The notes beneath the pieces were generated by a model that saw only the letters and a program-made list of their open reading frames with translations, was not told where the DNA came from and searched no databases. A stretch of DNA of 64,000 nt from Entophlyctis helioformis (taxonomy: Eukaryota; Chytridiomycota; Chytridiomycetes; Chytridiales; Chytriomycetaceae): the NCBI GenBank assembly GCA_025526915.1, contig JAHLKH010000022.1, forward strand, positions 1 to 64,000, written 5' to 3'. The first letter of the stretch is position 1, and the number at the start of each line of letters is the position of its first letter. A program made the translations under genes and the position numbers. This document shows positions 23,845 to 33,292 of this stretch, one piece after another.

Positions 23845-23975
23845 TGTACACCAGCATGAACCAATCGCAAGAAGTGCCGTCGTCACCCACGTCGTCGCAG
23901 GGATCCTTCAGCCCGCCGCCGCTTGGCCGCAAGCGCTCGCCAGTCACACTCCGTGCACCCATCGCGGCGGCATGA
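23460..23975 (+). CDS. BTG/Tob family antiproliferative protein
   Basis: 171 aa, single exon. The BTG domain covers residues 1 to about 105: box A-like YAGHWYEASPERGSAYRAV, then DPLLRRAAVEAG, then box B-like LTLWVDPFAVTCRQGDK. BTG/Tob proteins bridge the CCR4-NOT deadenylase (Caf1) to mRNA factors and slow cell growth. A pure (CAG)11 tract gives Q11 after the domain. The short tail PPPLGRKRSP resembles a basic localisation motif. Start 23460 is the first residue of the domain (MIVELAVAAKF), so the frame upstream is not used. Confidence 0.9.
23811..23843 (+). repeat. (CAG)11 polyglutamine tract
   Basis: Uninterrupted CAG repeat in the BTG/Tob gene, directly after the folded domain. Confidence 0.95.
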
Positions 23976-24139
23976 CCACACACGCACACCGATCGCCCAA
24001 CCTTCACTACCTCCTTCCATGTACCTGTGTCTCTTATCTTGCCCTTTTGCTTCTGTATGAGTTGTTTCGCTAGATTTTTTTGCCTTATTGCTTTACTTTT
24101 CCCCTCATAAAGTTAGCCATTTCGACACCTTTTCTTACC

Positions 24140-25207
24140 ATGCACATTCAAGCATGGCTGTCGCTGCTGGCTGCGGGCACAGCGCATGCCCGCATGCTGT
24201 TCGACTTTCAGGTCCCTGGCGCCAGGCCCGTCTCTGCCTCCAAGCAGCACCAGCAGCAAGGCGCTCCGCCTGGCGCACAGGCGCAGTCATGCAGCGGCCT
24301 CTCACGCATCGGCTTGCTGCCAGACACCATCGAGCCGTCAGACCTGGCCTGGCAGCCTTTGCTGAACCAACTGTTTCTGGTCTCGGACAATGGCCAGGTG
24401 CTCGGTCTGACCGTCGACCCTTCCGGCACCACGTCTGCAGCGCGCAGCTTCCGCCTCAAGGGGCTTGACCTCGAGGCCGTCGCCGTTGTCCCCTCAAAGC
24501 CAGATGTCGTCTACCTCGGCGTTGAACGGCCGCCGGCCATCGTTGAATTCAACTTGACAAGCGAGTCCATCACGGCGAGCATCTCCATCAGCAGCTTCCT
24601 TGACACGGATCCCCCGCCCGGCGCCTCTCTACAGGAGAACCAGGGCCTCGAGTCGCTCGTGTTTGTGCCAGAACCGGGCAACGGCTCGACTGGGCACTTT
24701 CTCGTTGGCCGCCAGCAAGATGCACGTCTGTTCGTCTTCAAGACCGACACGGCGAGCCCGTTTGCACTCGAGTTCATTGGCGCCATCGACCCTGTCGGCC
24801 CTGGCAAGGACTTGTCGGCACTCACACTGTGGCGATCGCAGCTGTGGATGCTCTATGACAAGCCAAAAGAGCTGCATGCCGTCGCGATCGCTGATCTGCT
24901 GGCTGCCATTTCTACAGCCGCATCAGGCAGCACCAGCCCTCGTGCACCAGCGCAAGCAGCGAGCACCAAACAGAGCCGCAAGAACGCGTCGCTGTTGCCT
25001 TCCAGCAGCATTGGCACGCTTGCATTCGACGTGCGCGGCCAAGAAGGCATTGCCTTTGTGACGCACGCAGGGTCACAACAGGAATGGGTGTTTGTTGCTG
25101 TAGATGCCCCGCACAAGAATGGCCGCAAGGACTTGCTGCAGTATGAAGTCGACACTTTCTTCATCTGCTTTGCACCACATGGTCTGCAGAGTATCCCGCC
25201 TGCCTAG
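24140..25207 (+). CDS. Secreted SdiA-regulated-like beta-propeller protein
   Basis: 355 aa, single exon. The N-terminus MHIQAWLSLLAAGTAHA is a probable signal peptide. The body has propeller-like strands: PSDLAWQPLLNQLFLVSDNGQV, LKGLDLEAVAVVPSKPDVVYLGVERPPAIVEF, ENQGLESLVFVPEP, DLSALTLWRSQLWMLYDK and QEGIAFVTHAG. This order resembles the SdiA-regulated/YjiK family, some members of which look like phytase-type propellers. No enzymatic activity can be assigned from the sequence. The C-terminus lacks an obvious GPI signal. The start was chosen for the signal peptide. Confidence 0.75.
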   Translation: MHIQAWLSLLAAGTAHARMLFDFQVPGARPVSASKQHQQQGAPPGAQAQSCSGLSRIGLLPDTIEPSDLAWQPLLNQLFLVSDNGQVLGLTVDPSGTTSAARSFRLKGLDLEAVAVVPSKPDVVYLGVERPPAIVEFNLTSESITASISISSFLDTDPPPGASLQENQGLESLVFVPEPGNGSTGHFLVGRQQDARLFVFKTDTASPFALEFIGAIDPVGPGKDLSALTLWRSQLWMLYDKPKELHAVAIADLLAAISTAASGSTSPRAPAQAASTKQSRKNASLLPSSSIGTLAFDVRGQEGIAFVTHAGSQQEWVFVAVDAPHKNGRKDLLQYEVDTFFICFAPHGLQSIPPA

Positions 25208-25286
25208 ACTACTAAATTATCATGCAGCTTTATTCGCACCATCCAAACTATAGAGACCACCCTGCAGACAACGCAAGCGCCAGAGA

Positions 25287-26332
25287 TCAGCACAAAAAGT
25301 GCTTGTACACGGGGTTCTCTGTCTCCTCGACAATGTTGATGTATCCGGCACCCCGCAGGTCAGACACAAAGTTGCCAAACGATCCCTTTTGCTCTGGTGG
25401 CACCTGCAGCCCCGCAAGCACGCGTCCAACATCCGCGCCGTTGTTTCGGTCTGGGATCGTTGCCATTCAGCTCATGTTAGCCGCGAGCGACTGTGCACAG
25501 ACAAGGCCGCTTCTTACAGTGGAACAGGCTGACGTTGTATGCGCCGGTCTCGAGCAGGTCCAGGAAGCGGCGCAGCGATCCAGGGCGGTCGGGGAACATG
25601 AAGCGGTACACAACCTCGTCGCGCACGGTGCTGCTGCGTCCGCCTGCCAGGAACCGGCCGTGTGTCTTGGCCATCTCATTGTCGCTGATATCCACAGCTT
25701 TCCACTCAGGTCCCTGGGCAGCAATGGCGCTGATGACAGCAGGAATGTCAACTGCCTTGTCGGCGACCTCGAACGCCAAGAAGATGTGTGCCTGGTTCAG
25801 CTCGCTGAAGCGGTAGCTGAGCTCGGTCACAAACCGCGGGTAGACGACGTTGTACAGCTGGCGCAGACTGCCGGGGTGTTCTGGCACGAGGACGGACAGC
25901 AGCGCCTCGCGTCCCTCGCCGATCTTGGCTCGCTCGGCCACGAACCTCAGGCGATCAAAGTTCATATTCGCTCCACTGGACACGGCCACAAAGACGCCGT
26001 CGCGGAGGTCGGCGTTGGCGCTCAGGTATTTCTTGAGGCCGGCCAGACCGAGTGCACCGGCAGGCTCCAGAATCGACCGGGTGTCGTCAAACGTGTCCTT
26101 GATGGCGGCGCAGATCTCGTCGTTGGACACGAGCACCATGTCGTCCACGTGCTTGAGCGCCAGACGCACACACTCTTTGCCGGGCAGTCGCACCGACGTG
26201 CCATCAGAGAACAGACCGGCTTCTTTGATCTCTACTGGCTCGCCCTTGAGCAGGGATTGGTACATTCCGTCCGAGTCGTATGTGTTGACGCCAATGACGC
26301 GCACCTCGGGGCGGATGCGCTTGACGTACCTG

Positions 26333-26385
<53 letters not shown>

Positions 26386-27337
26386 TCACACGTCGAGGGA
26401 GATGGTGAGTCGGTTGGAGCAGCCAATGGCCATTGACGTGGAAAGGACTCACGCTGAAATGCCGGCAATGAGACCGCCGCCACCACAGCACACGAAAATG
26501 GCATCAAGGCGCTCTTGGCGGATCTGGCGCAGGATCTCCACACCAACCGTTGCCTGTCCAGCAATCACGTACGGATCTGCACAACTCGCGCCGTCAGCAA
26601 GCCACGTCCCAAAAACCACAAAGCCAGGCCAGGCCAGGCCACGCACCGTCAAACGGCGGCACAAAGATCAGGTTGCGCTCGGTGGCCAGCCGCGCACACT
26701 CCTTCTTGGCCTCGTCAAAGTCGTTGCCAAACAGCACCACGTTTGCGCCAAGCCGCCGCACGTTGTCGACCTTGATCTCTGGCGCAAAAAGGGGCATCAC
26801 GATCGTGGCGCTGATCCCGAGCTTGCCGGCCGCCAGCGCAACGCCTTGCGCGTGGTTGCCGGCCGACACGCAGCAGACGCCGCGTGCCCGCTCCGCCGCT
26901 GTGAGCTGGTACATCTTGGTATAGGCGCCGCGGCATTTGAAGGAAAAGATGGGCTGCAAGTCCTCACGCTTGAGAAAGATCTTGTTGTTGAGACGGGCAG
27001 AGAGCTTTGCATGCTGTGTTAGTGCACATGCGAGGAGCACCGACGTGGCGTGGCATGCGCATGCGCGTGCTACCTTGCTGGCAAACGTCAGAGGCGTCTC
27101 TTTGCAGACGTCGTAGACGGGAGCGTTGAGAGCGAGCTTGACATAATCAATATCGCCGTCGTGCGTCATGACGGCCGCGACGAGATCCTCGTCTTTGGAG
27201 CCCGCTGCCGACTTCTCAGCTTCGTGCTGGGCAGCCTTGTGTGGCAGAATCGATGTGGGCCAGACGAATGGCGGCTCCACCGTCATGGGCGTATGAGGCA
27301 GAGTGTTTCTGCGGACCAGTTTGGCTGGCGTCGACAT
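25287..27337 (-). CDS. ILV1: Threonine deaminase (threonine ammonia-lyase)
   Basis: PLP enzyme that converts threonine to 2-oxobutanoate, the first step of isoleucine synthesis; mitochondrial in fungi. Exons: 27337-27074, 27013-26647, 26576-26453, 26329-25518, 25450-25287; 576 aa. The catalytic domain shows [18 protein letters not shown] with the PLP lysine at about K114, [24 protein letters not shown] and the glycine-rich [10 protein letters not shown]. Two ACT-like regulatory domains follow ([18 protein letters not shown] and [18 protein letters not shown]), so isoleucine feedback is expected. Start 27337 ([10 protein letters not shown]) was chosen over 27475, whose extra residues look non-coding. 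Intron 3 ends in a (TG)25 tract next to its acceptor. Confidence 0.96.
26335..26384. repeat. (CA)25 microsatellite at an ILV1 3' splice site
   Basis: 50 nt of CA on the plus strand, that is (TG)25 in the transcript. It is separated from the intron 3 AG only by the short aacag segment. Confidence 0.95.
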
Positions 27338-27595
27338 GCTTGCTGTGCTGAGATGCGGCTCTTGGTGGTTTGTGAAGACTGCCGGCAAGACGGGCACGGT
27401 GCACACCACGCGCACGCACCAACAAATGCCGTAACAATGACACCATGCCAAGTCACATGCACCATAAAACTTCATTGTCTGTCCAGATCCACCAGATCGG
27501 GTCGACTCGTTGCGTCAGGGTGACAAGTCGGCAACGATGGCGGCGGGTTGGATGGCCTCGACGTCACAAACAGTATACGCACTCCAAAGCACCAA

Positions 27596-30500
27596 TCAGC
27601 TCATCATCACGGTCGGCGTCAAACGCGCCTTCTTGTCGCCACCATCAACACCGTCCTCGAGTTTCCGCTTTGCACCACCGCCGGCAGCCCCGCCCTGAGG
27701 CGAGTCGTCCCAGCATGCTTGGTGGTAAAACTCGTCGTCGTGGCACACAGCGCCGCGCAGCATCCATTCGTCCATATCCTCGTCGTAGTACTTGTCAAAC
27801 GGCTCGCAGCAGATGGCGCACTTGGAGCTCTTGGCCCCCTGTGCTGGGATGTTGGAGACGGGCACCGCGTTGTCCTCGGGTTTCTTTTCGGCCTGCTCCG
27901 CCTCTCCAAAGAACGCCGTTGCTACTCGCACACAGCCACACAGACGCAAACATGCATTCAACCGTCAGCCACCTGTCCCGCCACGCCACGCCACGCCACG
28001 CGCAACAAGCCAACGCCGTGGACATACCCTGCTTGTCCGTGATGGCCGCATCGCGCTCCTCGATCCACTCGCTCTCGGAAACATACCAGTTGCGCGAGAT
28101 GGTTTTCTTGGTGTCCTTGATACGACGGTTCTGGCGGAAATGCCAGTCAAGGTGCGCGCTCATGCGCTCTTTGCCGTCGGGAAACACGGCGAAGCGGATG
28201 CCGCACTGCTTGCACTGGAGCGGCATGGCATCGTAGAGGTTGGAGATTGCAGCTGGGTTCGGGCTGACCAGGTCTTCTTGGCTAATGCGGAACACGGGCT
28301 TTGGCAGAGCAGATGCGGGAGGCTGTGGCGATCCAGTGCCTGATGCCGAGTGAGGCACTGGGTTGGGCTGCTGCATGGTGATGTGCACGAGTGTCGGTGC
28401 GCCTGTGCGAGCTTGCATGGCACCTGCAAGACGCGAAATGTCGACAACAGGCGGCGTTTGTGCGCGTGTAAAGTCTGTGCGCGTCAGATGAGCAAGCGTG
28501 GCCGGCGAGATTCCCTGCAGGCCGGAAGAGGCGACGAACTGGGATAAAGCGGCTGCATTGGCAAGGGGAATCTGCGGCATCTGCGGCGGCTGTGGCAATC
28601 CGGCTTGCGCGAGACCTGGTGTTGGCATCGTGCTGGCAGGGAATGGTAGCATAGGTGCGGCGGAGAGTCCAGGTAACATTGCGGGGGCAGGCGGTTGGGC
28701 AGTTGACATGGGTGCACCAGCGAGCGAAGTTTGCGGCATGACTGCGGCTGGAGGGGCAGATGCAGCGACCATGGCCTGGATCTGCATGTTGATCTGCCCG
28801 ATCGTGGCAGGATCAAGCAGCGTTGTCATGATGACATTCAGAAGCTGCTCCAGAACATTAATTTGCTGTACATTGGCGGCATCATTGGGACTCAGCAGAG
28901 CAAGAGACCGTTTCTGCTGGAGCAGCATGCTGATTTGCTGCTGGATCAGCAGCGTCGCAGGGCCATTGGGGCCGACGGCAAGTGGCGGTGCTTGAATGGC
29001 TGGAGCGGCAGGCGCGACAGGCGCGGCAGGCGCGATTGGTGCGGCGAACGACGGCAACTGACCTGACAGCTGTGCAAGCGACTGAATCGGCATGGATGAC
29101 AGAGACGGCAGTGCCGACAGAGACGAGAGGCTCGCTGGGACGCCAGTGGGCGAGGGATACTTGGACGAGGGAGGCTGTGCATTGATGGATTGGCACAGCC
29201 GGGTTTGCCAGATGCACCATGTTGAACCACAGCCGTCGGCATATCCCACCGACAAATAGGGGGCATGATGAATGTAATGTCAAGAAAACGGCCACAACGA
29301 AATGGTATCCCAAAGCCACCAGCCCACATCCACACCAAGAGCCAATGGCGCGATGAGCGAGACGCGACGAGCAGATCGAATGCATGCGCGTGCCAGTAGG
29401 AGTGACAGGATCGTGTGCACAGGGGAAAAATGAGTGGATTGCTTCGACTGCAGCACGCACAGGCAAGCAACGGGCACGCACAGTGATCTGCCTCGATGGC
29501 ACAGGACGCGAAGGGGGCGGTCGGTTGGCGGCAGATACAGTGGCCATCTTGGGAGGAGGAGCGGCAGCAGCACCATTGCCAGAGGGTGCAGACGAAAACA
29601 GGCGTTCAATCTGTGCAAAGACGCCGGGCGAGAACAGCGGGCCGGACGGATACGACTTCCAGGTGCCGGCAAGCTTCTGCATACGCTGCTTGTCCGACGA
29701 GTCAACGGACGCATATGCTGTGGTGAATGTTGCAACCAGGGTCTTTGCAAAGTAGTCTTTGTAGACGCCGCCGATATTCTTGAGGATCGAGTCCATGAGG
29801 TACATGACAGGGATCTTTTGCTTGGGCGGTGCCTACGACAACAAGGTAGAAGGAGTGAAAGCAACAGTGTCAACAACAGCAGATGGAAGCCCACAAGGTC
29901 GCAGCCTGCACAAGAAAGACGAATGTAATAGAACAATCATTGGGTACATCCAGATCCAGCATGCACACAGGGGAAGTGGGGGCCGTTGCCATGCTGCTGC
30001 CCTGCTGCCTGCGTCAGAGATGCCATCCCAGCCTGCAGTCCGCTTTATTGATGGCATGGCTTGCGTTTTACAGCACCAGGCGGCTTGTCCACAGGACCGC
30101 TGCTGGCGAGCATGGGCTGAGCATGGGCAGTGTGGGCTGGACAGGCAGCAGGCAGCAGGGACAGCCGAGGGACAGCCGAGGGACAGCAGGGGCAGCCGAT
30201 GGACAGCCACATGCTCGCCGGCCCGGCTCCCACGGCGAGCGGTAGGGGCGGCATCGGGCACCAGGCACACGGGACGCTGGCACACACAATGCATAATGGC
30301 AACACAGCGAAGCACAAGGGCGGGGCCGTGGAGCGTCAGCAGCACGGGCAGCAGGGCAGCATACACATACCAGGCGGATCTGGTCGGCAATGACCTGCGC
30401 AATGACCGATGCACAGGCGATGTTCTCTTGGGCGATGATGGTCAGGCTGGTGATGATGGGCTTGGAGTTGAAAGTCAGGTCGGCCAGCGACGCCCTGTAG

Positions 30501-30640
30501 TCCTGCCGCACGCTTTCGAGCGTGGCTGCGTCCACCTTGGCTGCTGCCGTCGCTGCTGTTGCTCCTGGTGGTGGTGCGGGTCGCTGTGCTGGTGCCGGCG
30601 TCCTCGCTGCCGGTGCCGAGGCGGGCTTCTGCTGCATCAT
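27596..30640 (-). CDS. PCF11: Pcf11, pre-mRNA cleavage/polyadenylation and termination factor
   Basis: Exons: 30640-30371, 29832-29482, 29174-28028, 27921-27596; 697 aa. The CTD-interacting domain spans about residues 32-150 (LADLTFNSKPIITSLTIIAQ, APPKQKIPVMYLMDSI, LFSPGVFAQIERLF) and binds the RNA polymerase II CTD. A proline/alanine/leucine-rich linker follows. Two C-terminal zinc modules are present: CKQCGIRF...HLDWHFRQN, then CAICCEPFDKYYD...CHDDEFYHQACW, the Clp1-binding region. Introns 1 (538 nt) and 2 (307 nt) are long for this window, so a small extra exon in either cannot be excluded. Introns 1 and 3 end in TAG. Start 30640 (MMQQKPASAP) precedes the domain. Confidence 0.92.
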
Positions 30641-30792
30641 GCTGGTCTGCTGTGCGTGAGTGTGCAGCAGGCGTCGGTGAGTGTGTGAGTGTATGCGTGA
30701 GTGTGCGTTGGTCAGCAGGCTGTCCCGGCCGAAACTCACATTCTCGAAATTGCGGGAAACAATATTTGTAAGACCATGGCATGATACAAGCT

Positions 30793-32202
30793 TCATTTGT
30801 GCGGAAACTTGGCTGTCAAGAAAGCAATCTGCGCGCTCGTGTCTGCTATTGACTGGCGAGCTGCTGCCAGTCGATCGTCAGATCGGCTTAGCTGACGCTG
30901 TGCATGTGCCAGGCTGTCGCGCTCAATCTGCAACGAGCGCCTGCACAGATCCACAAAGCTGTTTGGAGATCAGATGGGTCAGCAGCAGCTGGGACAGCCA
31001 AGGCTGGATGCAGACAGCATGCGTACCTTGGCTCAGTGGCCATCTTGATTGCAATGCGGCGCTGTGGCTCCAGCAGCAAAGCGAGCGTGCTTTCAATCCA
31101 TGCGAGACGATCCAGAGTCTCTGGCAGCGACTCTGTGCGCAAGGTTTCGGGCACACCTGCAACCGACACGAGACTTGAGATGCCGCTTCCTGCCTCAAGC
31201 TCAGCCCTGCGAGATGCGTAAAACGACTGCAACGAGAGCAGATCGCTGGATAGTGCTTGACGTGCAGCGCGCTGTTCCAGCAGCGGTGCACTCGCCTGCG
31301 TCTGTTTCTCGAGGACTCTGCCTGTGGACGGGTCCCACGCGACCTTGGCATTCCCGATGCGATGCACAAGTGCAAGCATGGCAAACTGCAGACGGCAGTC
31401 GTTGCTGCCACTGTCGGGATGGCTGATGGCTGCAGTGCACCGCGTAAACTCGTCCACGAACGCGGTCAATGCTGGCACAGGCCCAGCCTGGATGTGCTCA
31501 GCGGCCTGGTCCAGCAGCGCATGCCCGTGCTGTGCTTGAGCGTCAATCTGCTCGTCCACATCACCTGCAGACTGGCGAGCCACCGTCCAGCGTCAGACTC
31601 GCACTCATTGCCAACGCACGCCAAGGATCTGCGGACAGACCACGTACCTGCAGGCCGTACTCGCCGCATTTCTTGGCGTATCTGCGGCCGGCAGCAGCGG
31701 CGCGATCCCTCAGTGCAGGAAGCGTCTGGCTGCTCAAGTCTCTGGCAAGCGCCTGAGCCGCAGCAAGCCGCTTGCGCAAGCCAGGCAGCTCGATGGCATG
31801 CACGGCCGTGGCGCGGATCGCCGCCTCGCACAGGTGCAAGTCGTTCTTGCGGTATGCGTCGCACAGCCGGTGCCAGTCTGCAGCCAGCGCCGCATCGTCG
31901 TGGTGCTGCCGGCCCTTGTCCGCGTCCAGCGGCGGCAGGCCGTCCGCGAGCAGCGCAGCCACCGCCACGACCAGCTCGTAGTGGACCCGTCCGCCAGGCG
32001 ACGCGAGCGACGACTCGGCGGGATGCGCGGCGAGCACCGCGGCCAGAGCCGACGACTGGCCGCGCGCAGCCAGCGACGCCGCCAGCGACTCGAGCGCGCC
32101 GGCCGCCTGCTGCTGCACGGCCGCCAGCCGCTCCCTCTGCACGGCCGTTGGCGTCTGCACAGCTCCCACCGCCGGTGCCTTGAGCGCTGCGCTTGTTGCC
32201 AT
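30793..32202 (-). CDS. Uncharacterised alpha-helical / coiled-coil protein
   Basis: Exons: 32202-31648, 31571-31027, 30958-30793; 421 aa from ATG 32202. Mostly helical: VQRERLAAVQQQAAGALESL, WHRLCDAYRKNDLHLCEAAI, and a C-terminal coiled coil (LQIERDSLAHAQRQLSRSDD). All junctions keep frame. I do not recognise the family; a subunit of a coiled-coil complex is plausible. The frame stays open upstream to ATG 32448, but that part is antisense to the NDUFB11 presequence, so I prefer 32202. It starts 67 nt from the divergent NDUFB11 gene, implying a shared promoter. Confidence 0.7.
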
Positions 32203-32269
32203 GGACGTCGCGCCGTCAAACGCAAGCGGCGGAAACCACCGGCGCCGTGTTGCCGCGGCCCCAACAAAC

Positions 32270-33004
32270 ATGTTTGGTCTTCGTGCTGCAGCGTCTGCGG
32301 TCTCGGCCACCAGAGCCTCGGCCGGCGTCTCGCCCGCCATGCGGCTGCGTCTGTCCCACTCGCTGGCCGCCGCAGCCACCGCCCGCACACCCGCCGTGCC
32401 TGCGTCCGCAAGCGCCCCTGCCGCCAGCGTCAGATCCGCCAGCTCCAAGGCGTCGTCGCACGACCATCACGACCACCACCACGAGGAGGACGAGGCCGAC
32501 GAGCCTGGCGGTCCGCTGTTTGGCGCCGAGGTGCGCTCTGTCTGCCAATGTTCTGTCTGACTTCTGCCTGCCGTCTGTCTACGTTCTGCCTGCCTGCCTG
32601 CTTGCTGCCTGCCTGCTGTCTGTCAAGCTGGTAGCACCTGCCTGCCAAACTGGCCTACTGGCCAACTGGCCCAACGAACGAACGAACCAACTGGCTGACC
32701 GTCCGACCATGGACGCACTTGCCGTCAACAGAAGGGCCGCAGGATGTACTTCTGGGAGCCTGTCTGGTACATTGGCATGTACGGCAGCCTCGCCACGTGG
32801 CTCGTCTTTGAGTACTTTACCCCCCGCAAGAGGTCAGTGTCGCTTGTCCGTCCAATGCAGCACCTGCCCATTGGATCTGACTGACGATGGACGGCTGCAT
32901 GCGACAGCCCGAGCGAGTGGGCCCGCGAGCAGGCCATCAAGCGTCTGGAGCAGCGCGGCGACGAGTTTGGATACCCGCTGCCGCCCCACTACCGCTCGCA
33001 GTAG
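32270..33004 (+). CDS. NDUFB11: Mitochondrial complex I subunit NDUFB11/ESSS-like
   Basis: Exons: 32270-32530, 32732-32832, 32908-33004; 152 aa. The N-terminus MFGLRAAASAVSATRA is an arginine-rich mitochondrial presequence. It is followed by an acidic/histidine stretch (HDHHDHHHEEDEADEPGGPLFG), one membrane helix (WEPVWYIGMYGSLATWLVFEYF) and the matrix/IMS tail SEWAREQAIKRLEQRGDEFGYP. The order DEP-G-LFG, helix, (E)WARxEAxxRLE matches the ESSS accessory subunit of NADH:ubiquinone oxidoreductase. Presence of complex I agrees with a non-Saccharomyces fungus. It is divergent from the helical protein gene on its left. Confidence 0.85.
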
Positions 33005-33292
33005 ATCGTGGCTGGCCGCCAGAGAAGCGCTCTGGCCTGATCTGGGTCTGCATCCTTCATCTGCAACACCGACTGCAACAACCCCAGCACCAGCAACAGC
33101 AGCAACCACAGCAGCAACAGCAGCACCCATACCGATCGCTCTGGGCTCTGTGACTCGGACGACTAAAAATGCGCTGTGGACTGGAATATCCCATCTCTTT
33201 TCTGTCCAGATGCGCCAGAGTCGAAGCTGTACATGATGTCGTTGTTTGGGTTTGGTTGGCAGAAGGGAGGGCAAAGCAGAGGACGGGCAGAG

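Noticed and set aside
29175..29481. Possible additional Pcf11 exon within the long second intron
   Set aside because: No in-frame segment with good acceptor and donor and conserved residues was found; direct joining keeps frame.
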